A program made the translations under genes and the position numbers. This document shows positions 35,011 to 44,311 of a stretch of 64,000 bases of DNA, one piece after another (the first letter of the stretch is position 1; each line of letters begins with the position of its first letter). The notes under the pieces were generated by a model. The model saw only the letters and a program-made list of their open reading frames with translations, searched no databases and had not been told where the DNA came from. This stretch comes from Abyssisolibacter fermentans (GTDB taxonomy: Bacteria > Bacillota > Clostridia > Tissierellales > MCWD3). The DNA is taken from contig NZ_LOHE01000090.1 of the NCBI RefSeq assembly GCF_001559865.1, forward strand, positions 62,001 to 126,000, given 5' to 3'.

Positions 35011-35784
35011 TTACAACTGGATGACTGCTTTAGTACACATACAATTTTCTTGACTTAAGTCACTACTTAAAATTTCCATAAATGCTTTTGTAATCTTATC
35101 TTTATTACTTACTAATGCTCCCTGTATGTCATGCAAAGTAATTTCTTCACTTTTAAAACCTGTACACCAGTTAGTTATAATTCCAATTGTACTATAGCAC
35201 ATACCTAGTTCTTTTGCTAAAACTACTTCTGGAACATTAGTCATTCCTACAACATCACCTCCAATTTTGTTATAGTATTTTATCTCAGCTCCTGTCTCAA
35301 ATCTTGGTCCTTCTGTGCAAGTATAAACTGCATCCCCTTTTATATCTATATCATATTTAGGAGCTATTTCACTAAATAACTTTCTTAGATTCTTACAATA
35401 TGGATCACTCATGTCCGTATGTTTAACAGGATCTTTGCCACCTTCAAAGAATGTCACTGGTCTTAATTTAGTAAAATCTAAAAAATCATTTATAATTACA
35501 ACATCACCTGGAGCATAATGCTCATTACAAGAACCAACTGCTGCTGTTGAATAGATATATTTAACTCCAACTTTTTTTAATGCCATCATATTAGCTCTAT
35601 AATTAATTAAATGCGGTGGTGTTGAATGATCTTTACCATGTCTAGCTAAAAACGCTATCTCACTGCCATTATACTCTACAACATTTAATTCAACACTTCC
35701 ATATTTAGTTTCTACAATTTTAACGTAACTATTTGCACCAGCATCATAAACGCCTGTTCCTCCAATTATAGCCTTCTCTATCAT
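35011..35784 (-). CDS. S-methyl-5'-thioinosine / methylthioadenosine phosphorylase
   Basis: A trimeric-PNP-family enzyme of 257 residues that replaces the purine of methylthio-nucleosides by phosphate. IIGGTGVYDAG, FLARHGKDHSTPPHLINYRAN, TEGPRFETGAEI and GMTNVPEVVLAKELG are family motifs. At the base-recognition site MTA phosphorylases have Asp (TDYD in human), while this protein has Asn205 in IITNWC, as in 6-oxopurine phosphorylases. With the deaminase in the same operon this points to methylthioinosine, giving hypoxanthine and methylthioribose-1-phosphate. The assignment of specificity is inference. Confidence 0.88.
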   Translation of the reverse strand: MIEKAIIGGTGVYDAGANSYVKIVETKYGSVELNVVEYNGSEIAFLARHGKDHSTPPHLINYRANMMALKKVGVKYIYSTAAVGSCNEHYAPGDVVIINDFLDFTKLRPVTFFEGGKDPVKHTDMSDPYCKNLRKLFSEIAPKYDIDIKGDAVYTCTEGPRFETGAEIKYYNKIGGDVVGMTNVPEVVLAKELGMCYSTIGIITNWCTGFKSEEITLHDIQGALVSNKDKITKAFMEILSSDLSQENCMCTKAVIQL

Positions 35785-35794
35785 TTCATCACCC

Positions 35795-36550
35795 CTAGAT
35801 TAATTTTACTTTTGCATATATAGAAAATATCATTATTGCTAAAGTCATAAATACAAACAGATAGTCTATAGTTCTAAACTTACAATCTAAATAGCTTGTT
35901 CTATTGACATCATAACCAAATCCTTTTGATTCTAATGCCATTGCAAAAATGTTTGTCCCTCTAATAACTGAAATTAAAGTAGGTATTAATAATGGAATAT
36001 ATTTCTTCATTCTTTCTAAAATTGAACCAGAGTCTAAATCAAGCCCTCTTGATTTCTGTGCTTGTGTTATAGTCTGTGCAGTTCCAACAATCATTGGTAC
36101 TAGTCTTATTGCTGTTGAAAAAGCAAATGCACCTCTATAAGGCACTTTAAGTTTAACTAAGCCCAAAGATATTTCTTCAATCTTTGTAGAACTCAAAAAT
36201 ATCATACCTGAAATTATCATGACATCAAATTTAACGCCTATAGTAATACCATAAATAAAACCTTCTAAGGTAATAGGTCCTAATAATTTTGTCGGACCAC
36301 CTTTCATTAAACTCCACATTATAATCGATATCAAAGCAATCATGAAAAGTATAACTCTTATTCTTTTAAGGTTAGATAAAACCTTACCTGATAAACCATA
36401 TAAAATTATTACAGCACCTAATATTCCTAAAATCACTAAGGAATTAAACATTAAAGCAACAACAAAACTTCCAAACATAATAGCTAATTTAGTTCTTGGA
36501 TCTAATTTGTGTAAAAAAGTATCCTTGTCTAAATATAAAAACATATCCAT
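35795..36550 (-). CDS. ecfT: ECF transporter T component EcfT
   Basis: A membrane coupling protein of 251 residues. MFLYLDKDTFLHKLDPRTKLAIMFGSFV is the classic EcfT N-terminus. The two coupling helices hold the Ala-Arg-Gly-type motifs: AQKSRGLDLDSG and ALESKGFGYD. About five membrane helices are visible. It overlaps no neighbour but is 2 bp from ecfA and 10 bp from the phosphorylase gene, so the module is one operon. Confidence 0.92.
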   Translation of the reverse strand: MDMFLYLDKDTFLHKLDPRTKLAIMFGSFVVALMFNSLVILGILGAVIILYGLSGKVLSNLKRIRVILFMIALISIIMWSLMKGGPTKLLGPITLEGFIYGITIGVKFDVMIISGMIFLSSTKIEEISLGLVKLKVPYRGAFAFSTAIRLVPMIVGTAQTITQAQKSRGLDLDSGSILERMKKYIPLLIPTLISVIRGTNIFAMALESKGFGYDVNRTSYLDCKFRTIDYLFVFMTLAIMIFSIYAKVKLI

Positions 36551-36552
36551 AT

Positions 36553-38286
36553 TTAAATTCCCCCTTTAGTGCACTTAATCATTTCGTCTATAGATAATAG
36601 TGTTTTTCCAATTTTGTTGCTTAAACTCACTATATGAGGTGTTTTTAAATATAAATCTAATAGTTCCTTTTCCTTACTAAATACATCTCTAGTTTTACCA
36701 TACATTTCAATCTTGCCATCTTTAACAACTGCAACTCTATGAGCATACTCTGAAACAACCCACATTGTATGAGTAATCATTATTATAGTATGTCCTTCTT
36801 CGTTAAGCTTTTTAATCAATTCCATCATAGCTCTTTGCTCTTTATAATCTAATCCAGTTGTTGGTTCATCTAGTATAATAACCTTTGGTCTTGCTGAAAG
36901 TATTGAAGCAACTGCTATTCTTTGTCTTTCCCCTTTTGTTAAAGTAAATGGATCTTCTTTTTCGTAACCTTCCATTTCAACAGCCCTTAAAGCTTCTTTT
37001 ACTCTAATGTCTATTTCTTCTTTACTACACCCTCTTATCTTAGGGCTAAATGCTACTTCATCATAAACAGTATCTGCAAAAATTTGATGATCAGGATTTT
37101 GGAACACATATCCTACTTCTTTGCCAATTTCAAAAATACTAGACTCTTTCGTATTTTTCCCACATACTACTACATCTCCATCAGTTGGCATCAATAAACC
37201 ATTAAAGTGTTTAACCATTGTTGTTTTACCGCTTCCATTGTGACCAAGAACAGCTAAAAATTCACCTTCTCGGATTTCTAAACTAGCACCCTTTAATGCT
37301 TTTTTGCCATTAGGATATTGATGTTGTAAGTCTTTAACTTTTATAACAGCTTCACCATATTTAGCATCTCTTTCTTGATCTTGCTTTAGAAGCTTATTGT
37401 ACATATCATCAGCAATTTCCAAACTATTTTCATTAAAGCTTTTAAAACCTTGTTCAGGATTCAGAGGAAGCTTATCATTATCTAATTTTAATACTTCACT
37501 AAAATATTTTGGTACTTGTAGTGACATTATACCTATTCTATCAGTAGTTTCAATATCTCTTAAAATATTTTCTGGTTTTCCATCTCGTATAATCTCACCG
37601 TTTTCCATAATTATCAATCTATCAGCATTTAAGGCTTCTTCAGTTTCATGCTCTATTATTATTAATGTTATATCTTTATTCTGATGAAGTTCTTTAGCTA
37701 TATTAAATATTCCTAATTTACCCGCTGGATCTAAATCTGTAGTCGGCTCATCCATACAAAGCACATTTGGCTCACATGCCAATACAGAACCTACTGCTAA
37801 ACGCTGTTTTTGACCTCCTGATAATGTAGCAGGTTGTCTATTCTCAAAGCTTTTTAGATCAACGATACGTAACACACGTTGTATTCTCTCCTCTATTTCA
37901 TCCTTGTTTACATTAAAATTTTCTGGTCCAAAAGCTATCTCTAATTTAGTGTTTGTGGAAAAAAGTTGAGCTTCAAAATCCTGAAACACTAAACCGATAT
38001 CTTTAGCCATTTTACTTACTGATTCTTCCTTAGCATTTTTCCCGTGTATCCATACTTTGCCTTCATATTCACCTTTTATGAAATGTGGAATTAATCCATT
38101 TAGACAATTTGCTAAAGTAGATTTACCAGCTCCACTTGGTCCCATAATTACTACAAATTGTCCTTTTTCTATTTCAAGATTAATGTTACTAATTGCTTTA
38201 GTTTCTTCCTGATCCTTATACTTAAATGATAATGATTTTATTTCAACAGCATTATTATGGACATTATCTTCATTTGTAATAGACAT
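36553..38286 (-). CDS. ecfA: Fused ECF transporter ATPase EcfA1A2
   Basis: Two ABC domains in one chain of 577 residues. Domain 1 has GPSGAGKST, LSGGQKQR, VLCMDEPTTDLDP and IIIEHE. Domain 2, from about residue 300, has GHNGSGKTT, a degenerate signature LTKGERQR in place of LSGGQ, IILDEPTTGLDY and MITHTM. ECF ATPases are usually two genes; fusions exist in some dedicated (group I) modules. The linker region (EVLKLDNDKLPLNPEQ) is about 60 residues. It follows mtnA with repeat copy 6 between. Confidence 0.93.
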   Translation of the reverse strand: MSITNEDNVHNNAVEIKSLSFKYKDQEETKAISNINLEIEKGQFVVIMGPSGAGKSTLANCLNGLIPHFIKGEYEGKVWIHGKNAKEESVSKMAKDIGLVFQDFEAQLFSTNTKLEIAFGPENFNVNKDEIEERIQRVLRIVDLKSFENRQPATLSGGQKQRLAVGSVLACEPNVLCMDEPTTDLDPAGKLGIFNIAKELHQNKDITLIIIEHETEEALNADRLIIMENGEIIRDGKPENILRDIETTDRIGIMSLQVPKYFSEVLKLDNDKLPLNPEQGFKSFNENSLEIADDMYNKLLKQDQERDAKYGEAVIKVKDLQHQYPNGKKALKGASLEIREGEFLAVLGHNGSGKTTMVKHFNGLLMPTDGDVVVCGKNTKESSIFEIGKEVGYVFQNPDHQIFADTVYDEVAFSPKIRGCSKEEIDIRVKEALRAVEMEGYEKEDPFTLTKGERQRIAVASILSARPKVIILDEPTTGLDYKEQRAMMELIKKLNEEGHTIIMITHTMWVVSEYAHRVAVVKDGKIEMYGKTRDVFSKEKELLDLYLKTPHIVSLSNKIGKTLLSIDEMIKCTKGGI

Positions 38287-38308
38287 TCATATCCTCCTCT
38301 ACTTTAAT

Positions 38309-38478
38309 AAAACCCAGATTATTCATAGAAAATTAAATACTTTACTACATCCTTCTGATTATAAGATATCCATTAAATTCTCGACATACCAATTCAGTAT
38401 GCCTTCGAATTCACTGAAATCTTATAATTCAGAACTATTCAGCACATTATTCAAAGTTATATAAATAATCAGAGTTTA
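38309..38478. repeat. Palindromic MITE-like repeat, long copy 6
   Basis: It starts AAAACCCAGATTATTCATAG and ends ATAAATAATCAGAGTTT. It is close to the copy at 11956 in length and interior. It lies in the operon between mtnA and ecfA. The mtnA stop codon TGA (38469-38471) and its last three codons are made from the end of the element. Confidence 0.85.
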
Positions 38479-39497
38479 AGCATATTGTCTTTGAATGGAG
38501 CTTTTACTATTCCCTTTTCAGTTATAATACCTGTAATATTTTCATTAGGTGTTACGTCAAACGCTGGATTGTAAACATCTATACCAACGGGTGCTACTCT
38601 ATTTCCATATACATGGGTCACTTCATCAGAGCTTCTTTCCTCTATATCAATTTCCTCTCCTGTTTCTATATCAAAATCAATAGTTGTAACAGGTGCAACT
38701 ATATAAAAAGGTACATTGTACTGCTTTGCAATAACGGACAGCATAAATGTTCCTATTTTGTTAGCTGTATCTCCATTTAATGCAATTCTGTCAGCACCTA
38801 CTAATATCAAATCTATCTTTCCATCTCTTATTAATGTGGCTGCTGCATTATCAGCAATAAGCTTTGCAGGTATTTCTTCTTTAACCAATTCCCATGCTGT
38901 AAGTCTACCGCCCTGAAGTCTTGGTCTAGTTTCATCAGCATAAACAAATATATTTTTTCCAGTGTAATGAGCTTCTCTTATAACCCCTAATGCAGTACCA
39001 TAACCTGCAGTTGCTAAAGCTCCCGTATTACAATGTGTCAATATAGTTGCACCATTAGGAACGATTTCATTACCATTCTTAGCCATTTGCTTGTTTGTTT
39101 CTACATCTTCTTTTAGAATTACATCAGCCTCTTCTTTAATCTTCGCATATATTCCAGAAGGTTCTAAGTCTGAATTTTCAGCTATAACATTTTTCATTCT
39201 TTTAACTGCCCACATTAAATTAACTGCTGTAGGTCTTGATTTATTTATTAAATCAAGAGCTTTTTTCATTTCTGCTAAAAAAACTTTTTTTTCGTCTTTT
39301 ACAAATTCTTTAGCTGCTAAAACTGCTCCATATGCTGCTGTTGCTCCAATAGCAGGTGCTCCCCTAACGACCATTTCTTTAATAGCATATTCTACTTCCT
39401 TATAGGTTTTACACTCAAAAATCTCTTCATAAACAGGTAATTTTCTTTGGTCAATCAAATAAAGTACTTCATCTTTAAATTCAATTGCTTTAATCAT
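38469..39497 (-). CDS. mtnA: S-methyl-5-thioribose-1-phosphate isomerase MtnA
   Basis: An aldose-ketose isomerase of 342 residues, the normal length. Family residues are visible: MVVRGAPAIGATAAYG, the active-site Cys156 in ILTHCNTGALAT, ADETRPRLQGGRLTAWEL and the catalytic Asp236 in VGADRIALNGDTANKIGT. It converts methylthioribose-1-phosphate to methylthioribulose-1-phosphate, linking the phosphorylase to the aldolase in this operon. eIF2B-like relatives lack these residues. The terminal KL codons lie within repeat copy 6, which may have replaced the original C-terminus. Confidence 0.95.
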   Translation of the reverse strand: MIKAIEFKDEVLYLIDQRKLPVYEEIFECKTYKEVEYAIKEMVVRGAPAIGATAAYGAVLAAKEFVKDEKKVFLAEMKKALDLINKSRPTAVNLMWAVKRMKNVIAENSDLEPSGIYAKIKEEADVILKEDVETNKQMAKNGNEIVPNGATILTHCNTGALATAGYGTALGVIREAHYTGKNIFVYADETRPRLQGGRLTAWELVKEEIPAKLIADNAAATLIRDGKIDLILVGADRIALNGDTANKIGTFMLSVIAKQYNVPFYIVAPVTTIDFDIETGEEIDIEERSSDEVTHVYGNRVAPVGIDVYNPAFDVTPNENITGIITEKGIVKAPFKDNMLKL

Positions 39498-39582
39498 GAA
39501 ATTTCCTCCTTTAATAAAATGTGTAAAGCAGTTTATACTCTTTTAACTTTTAATATATATTAGTTTATTATCTTCAAGGTTA

Positions 39583-39617
39583 GCATAGGGAATAGGAAAC
39601 CTTAAATATCCCTATGC
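39583..39617. other. Hairpin between mtaD and mtnA
   Basis: GCATAGGGA (39583-39591) pairs with TCCCTATGC (39609-39617), followed leftward by an A/T-rich spacer before mtnA. No T run follows in the minus direction, so it may be an mRNA-stability element within the operon. Confidence 0.45.
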
Positions 39618-39642
39618 ATTGTGTATGTGTATACTACACATT

Positions 39643-40929
39643 TTAAAGCTTTATTAATTCATTTGCACACCTAGAAGCATTAAACATAATCTTTTCAACA
39701 TCAAGTGTTTTAAACTCATAGCTTTCCATTAATATTTTCCCATCAACTATAACTGTATCAACATCTGAAGCTTGTGCACTATAAGCCATAGCAGATATTA
39801 AATTATGTCTAGGATAAAAATGAGGCTTATTTAAATCAATAAGCACTATATCTGCCTTTTTACCTACTTCAATAGTTCCAACTTCATTTTCTAACATTAA
39901 TGCTTTTGCACCATTTTTTGTAGCCATTTCTAAAGCTGTATAAGCTGAAACAGAAATTGGATCTTGGTTTATACCTTTGTTAATTATTGCAGCTAAATTA
40001 ATTTCTTCAAACATATTTAAATTGTTATTACTTGAAGATCCATCAGTTCCTAAAGCAACGTTTATTCCTCTTTTAAGTAATTTGTCTACCTCTGCAAACC
40101 CATTACCTAACTTCAAATTGCTTCCCGGGTTATTTGCTATGTTAACATTTTTTTCAGAAATTATTTCTATATCTCTGTCTGATAGATGAACACAGTGAGC
40201 AGCTAAAGTATGTCCATCAAATAATCCTAAATCATTTACATGTTCTATAGGTGATTTACCAAGAGCATCATAGCTGTCTTTAACTTCTTTTGCACTCTCT
40301 GATAAATGAATATGCAAGCCTGTATTTAGTTCTCTTGCAAGCTCTATAGTTTTTTTCAAATAGTAATCGTCACATGTATATGGTGCATGTGGACCTACCA
40401 TAACATTTATTCTTTCATTTGCTCCCCTATGCCATTTTTTATATAATTCTCTGTTGGCTTCCAATTTTTCTAAACCATTTTCCTTGTCTCCAATTAAACC
40501 TCGACAAATACTAGCTCTTATACCTGACTGCTCAATTGCCTTAGCTGTTTCGTCCATAAAAAAGTACATATCTGCAAAGCATGTTGTACCTGATTTAATC
40601 ATTTCAACAATGCTAAGCATTGAACCCCAATAACAATATTCAGGTGTTAATTTTTCCTCTAAAGGCCATATTTTTTCTGTCAACCAAGACCATAATGGTA
40701 AATCATCCGCATAGTTTCTAAACAAAGACATAGCTATATGTGTATGTGAGTTTACTAACCCTGGCATAGCCAATTTATCTTTCCCGTCAATAACTTTATC
40801 GGGCTTAAATTCCTCTGGAATATCACCTATAAATTTTATAATATTCCCTTCAATAGCGATATCTCCCTTTATTGTATTATTCTCTTGTGTCATAGTTAAA
40901 AGATTTGTATCCTTGATTAATATTTTCAC
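39643..40929 (-). CDS. mtaD: 5-methylthioadenosine/S-adenosylhomocysteine deaminase
   Basis: An amidohydrolase of 428 residues of the TrzA/MtaD type. Metal ligands are H62 and H64 in [14 protein letters not shown], a later His in GLHIHLSES and HCVHLS, and the catalytic Asp in [32 protein letters not shown] is typical of MtaD proteins, which deaminate MTA, SAH and sometimes adenosine. It starts with GTG 40929 after GGAGAG. As first gene of the locus it would convert MTA to methylthioinosine for the Asn-type phosphorylase. The promoter and operator lie about 210 bp upstream. Confidence 0.92.
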   Translation of the reverse strand: MKILIKDTNLLTMTQENNTIKGDIAIEGNIIKFIGDIPEEFKPDKVIDGKDKLAMPGLVNSHTHIAMSLFRNYADDLPLWSWLTEKIWPLEEKLTPEYCYWGSMLSIVEMIKSGTTCFADMYFFMDETAKAIEQSGIRASICRGLIGDKENGLEKLEANRELYKKWHRGANERINVMVGPHAPYTCDDYYLKKTIELARELNTGLHIHLSESAKEVKDSYDALGKSPIEHVNDLGLFDGHTLAAHCVHLSDRDIEIISEKNVNIANNPGSNLKLGNGFAEVDKLLKRGINVALGTDGSSSNNNLNMFEEINLAAIINKGINQDPISVSAYTALEMATKNGAKALMLENEVGTIEVGKKADIVLIDLNKPHFYPRHNLISAMAYSAQASDVDTVIVDGKILMESYEFKTLDVEKIMFNASRCANELIKL

Positions 40930-41123
40930 AACAATACTCTCCTTCCTTTTTTTAGAACATGAATTTATTTTTTCTTAAAAGCATGTATAATTATGTACTA
41001 CTTCTCATCCACCCATAATATGAATCCATAATTACTCAAATCATCAGAAAAAATATTGTCTGATAATTCAAAATATTTTACTTTTATCTGTACGCCTAAA
41101 TCATTTTTATAGGTGTATGTCCT

Positions 41124-41177
41124 ATGATGTCAGACATCTTATATCTATAGAATATAACATCTATAATTTTTTGTCAA
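41124..41177 (-). promoter_or_regulatory. Promoter and GntR operator of the mtaD operon
   Basis: On the minus strand TTGACA (41172-41177) and TATTCT (41149-41154) are 17 bp apart. The expected start is near 41142. AAGATGTCTGACATCAT occupies 41124-41140, directly over the first transcribed bases, and nearly equals the palindrome in front of gntR. This leaves a leader of about 210 nt before mtaD. Confidence 0.78.
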
Positions 41178-41450
41178 ATTATATCAAAGCTTATGTTTAT
41201 ATTAAAACATATTTTTTCATTCGTTGCAATACGAATTTATAATTATTATTCTTTTTTATAATTCGTGTATTTAGTAATAAAACGCTAAAATACTCAATCA
41301 TATATTGCTATTTTATTTATAAAAATTTATAAGACGTCAACAAAATCATAAACATTTTTTATATAATACCTACAATTGTATGACAAATACAAAACCTGTA
41401 CTATAATAGGGTTTATTATCGTACAGGTTTTAATATTGTTTATTTTATTT

Positions 41451-41525
41451 TAACCCAGATTATTCATAGAAAATTAAATACTCTACAGCATATTATCGGG
41501 AGTTATACGAATAATCAGGGTTTAA
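41451..41525. repeat. Palindromic MITE-like repeat, short copy 7
   Basis: Ends are TAACCCAGATTATTCATAG and TACGAATAATCAGGGTTTA with about 35 bp between. It lies 5 bp after the stop codon of tex in the minus direction, where its fold could act as the tex terminator. Confidence 0.8.
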
Positions 41526-41530
41526 TTATA

Positions 41531-43807
41531 CTATGCTTGCTTAATACTCAACGATACTTTCTTTCTCTCTAAATCTAAATCAATGATTTTCACTTTTACT
41601 TCATCACCAACTGAAACTACTGTCATTGGATTTTTAACAAATTTTTTACTTAACTCTGAAATATGAACAAGTCCATCTTGTTTAACACCTATATCAACAA
41701 AAGCTCCAAAATCAACTACGTTTCTTACCGTACCTGTCATAATCATTCCTATTTGCAAATCTTCCATTTTGAGCACATCACTTCTAAATATAGGCTTGGG
41801 CATATCTTCCCTTGGGTCTCTGCCAGGCTTTGTTATTTCTTTTATAACGTCCTTTAATGTAGGTATACCAACCTTTAATTCATCAGAAAGTACTTTTAAT
41901 CTCTTATTCATTCTTATTGTCTTTGATTCTACTGGCTTTGTTTTAGCTTTCATTAATGCCTTTAGCTGCGATAAATCCTTAATTGTATCTTGTGTAGTTT
42001 GCTCTATAACTTCTTCCTTAATATCTATATCCAGTACTCTTTGCTCTATATCGCTCAATTTTTTATTAGTTATATCATCTTTAAAATAATTTAGCTTTTG
42101 CATTAGTTCATTGGTTATATCATAAGATTCTGGATGGACAGATGTATTATCCAATATATTTTCTCCATCTAAAATTCTAAGGAAACCTGCTGCTTGCTCA
42201 TATGCCTTTGCTCCTAATCTTTTTACTTTTAATAGTTCTTCTCTGTTATTGAATTTTCCATGTTCTTCTCTGTAAGCTACTACATTTTTTGCTATACTTG
42301 CATTTATACCTGATATATATTTGAGTAGTGATACAGAAGCTGTATTCAAATCAACACCTACATTGTTAACACAATCCTCTACAACATTTGTCAAAGCTTC
42401 ACTTAAATTTTTCTGATTTAAGTCATGTTGGTATTGTCCAACTCCTATACTCTTTGGATCAATCTTTACTAGCTCTGCTAATGGATCTTGAAGTCTTCTA
42501 GCTATTGATATAGCTCCTCTTATTGATACGTTAATATCAGGATATTCTTCATTTGCTAGCTTTGATGCTGAATATACAGATGCTCCAGCTTCACTAACTA
42601 TTGTATAATAAACTGTTTTATCAATTTCTTTAAGCATATCCGATACAAACATTTCGGACTCTCTTGAAGCTGTCCCGTTTCCTATCGCTATAATATCTAT
42701 ATCATGTTTTTGTATTAGTTTTTTTAAAGTTTTTTTAGCTTCTTCAACTTTATTTTGAGGTTTGGTTGGATATACTGTTGTATAATCCACCAACTTACCC
42801 GTAGCATCAACTACAGCAATCTTACAGCCTGTTCTATAAGCTGGGTCAAAACCCATTACTACAGATGTCTTTACAGGAGCTTGCATTAATAATGGTTTTA
42901 GATTTTTAGCAAATACTTTTATTGCCTCTGTTTCTGCTCTTTCTGTTAGACTACCACGTATATCTCTTTCAACTGAAGGGAGAAGCAGCCTTTTATAACC
43001 ATCTTCTATACTATCTATTAAGTATTTTGTTGTTACAGCTTCTTCATTAACTATGACATTTGATTTGACGTAATTTAATATCTTATCATCTGGTGATTGT
43101 ATTTTAACTTTTAGGAATTTTTCTTTTTCTCCTCTATTAACAGCTAATATCCTATGATTTGAAATATTCCTAACTAATTCTTTGTAATCATAATACATTT
43201 CATAAACTGATTTTTCTTCTTTCTTTACAGCATTTACTATAATTAAACCCTCTTTAAATATTATATCTCTAATTTTTTTTCTAAACTCAGGATTATCCGA
43301 TATTCTCTCTGCTATAATATCCATAGCTCCTTTTAAAGCTTCTTTGCTATTTTTTACGCCTTTCTCTGCATCAATATACGTGGACGCTATCTCTTCAATA
43401 GACCCGTCTATCATTTCTTGATTATGTATAATGTCTGCTAATGGATCTAACCCTTTTTCCTTAGCCTTTGAAGCTCTTGTACTTTTCTTTTGCTTATATG
43501 GCCTATATAAATCTTCTACTCTTTGCAGAGTCTCTGAGACTGTAATCTCTTTCTTTAACTCTACTGTAAGCTTTCCTTGCTCTTCTATTAATCTTATAAC
43601 CTCTTCTTTTCTTGCTTCTAAGTTCCTTAAGTATTGTAATCTATCATTCAGCTCTCTTAATACAACATCACTTAATTCACCTGTTTTTTCTTTTCTGTAT
43701 CTTGCAATAAAAGGTATAGTATTACCTTCATCTATTAGCTGTAAAGTATTTACAACTTGAAACTTTTTTAGATTAAACTCTTTTGTTAATTGATCAACTA
43801 AATTCAT
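41531..43807 (-). CDS. Tex family RNA-binding transcription accessory protein
   Basis: A protein of 758 residues, close to the family norm. The N-terminal Tex domain has NTIPFIARYRKEKTGELSD. A YqgF-like RNase-H fold is centred on VVMGFDPAYRTGCKIAVVD. HhH segments follow (SVSLLKYISGINASIAKNVV). The C-terminal S1 domain at about 680-755 has GTVRNVVDFGAFVDIGVKQDGLVH and ends KKVSLSIKQA. Tex binds nucleic acid and associates with RNA polymerase and ribosomes; its exact role is unsettled. It is monocistronic. Confidence 0.95.
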   Translation of the reverse strand: MNLVDQLTKEFNLKKFQVVNTLQLIDEGNTIPFIARYRKEKTGELSDVVLRELNDRLQYLRNLEARKEEVIRLIEEQGKLTVELKKEITVSETLQRVEDLYRPYKQKKSTRASKAKEKGLDPLADIIHNQEMIDGSIEEIASTYIDAEKGVKNSKEALKGAMDIIAERISDNPEFRKKIRDIIFKEGLIIVNAVKKEEKSVYEMYYDYKELVRNISNHRILAVNRGEKEKFLKVKIQSPDDKILNYVKSNVIVNEEAVTTKYLIDSIEDGYKRLLLPSVERDIRGSLTERAETEAIKVFAKNLKPLLMQAPVKTSVVMGFDPAYRTGCKIAVVDATGKLVDYTTVYPTKPQNKVEEAKKTLKKLIQKHDIDIIAIGNGTASRESEMFVSDMLKEIDKTVYYTIVSEAGASVYSASKLANEEYPDINVSIRGAISIARRLQDPLAELVKIDPKSIGVGQYQHDLNQKNLSEALTNVVEDCVNNVGVDLNTASVSLLKYISGINASIAKNVVAYREEHGKFNNREELLKVKRLGAKAYEQAAGFLRILDGENILDNTSVHPESYDITNELMQKLNYFKDDITNKKLSDIEQRVLDIDIKEEVIEQTTQDTIKDLSQLKALMKAKTKPVESKTIRMNKRLKVLSDELKVGIPTLKDVIKEITKPGRDPREDMPKPIFRSDVLKMEDLQIGMIMTGTVRNVVDFGAFVDIGVKQDGLVHISELSKKFVKNPMTVVSVGDEVKVKIIDLDLERKKVSLSIKQA

Positions 43808-43832
43808 TTACATAAATCACTCCTCATTGTAT

Positions 43833-44040
43833 TCCTGATTATTCATATAACTTTGATTAACTTTATAATCCGAATCTCCTATTCATTTTATTCATAACTC
43901 ACTACTCATTTTTATTCCTAGCAATAAGTTAATTTGCAAGAAATCATAGATTTCTATTTTCTACTCATGAGTAAGCAATTCACATAAAATCACAGATTTG
44001 GGCTTTCATTTCTCATAATTTTCTATGAATAATAGGTTTA
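43833..44040. repeat. Palindromic MITE-like repeat, long copy 8 (diverged)
   Basis: It opens TTCCTGATTATTCATATAAC and closes TTTTCTATGAATAATAGG, so the orientation is opposite to copy 2. Inside is GAGTAAGCAATTCACATAAAATCACAG, matching the interior of copy 2. It occupies most of the gap between tex and prfB. Confidence 0.75.
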
Positions 44041-44245
44041 TTTTTATATATAAAATTGCCTAAATTACCTAACGTTCTATAATACTTAGAAAATTAAAGG
44101 CAACTTTTAAAATCCGATCACATAATACTACCCCTACTATATAATCGAATAAATAACATTAAACTTTAATTGTTTTTCTCATTAAACCTTTTATAGTGAA
44201 AAATTAGGAATATGTTCTTAGTTAAGATGAGCTAAAATCTGAATA

Positions 44246-44303
44246 GGGTGTATCAGAATGATAGAATTTCAACGTCTTGACCTCCATTCATTTTGAAACA
44301 CCC
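44246..44303. terminator. Terminator of prfB
   Basis: GGGTGTATCAGAATGA (44246-44261) pairs with TCATTTTGAAACACCC (44288-44303) with two mismatches. It begins 9 bp after the prfB stop. Related GGG-TCAAAATG hairpins occur after gntR and near 21940-21990. Confidence 0.7.
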
Positions 44304-44311
44304 CCTTAGGA

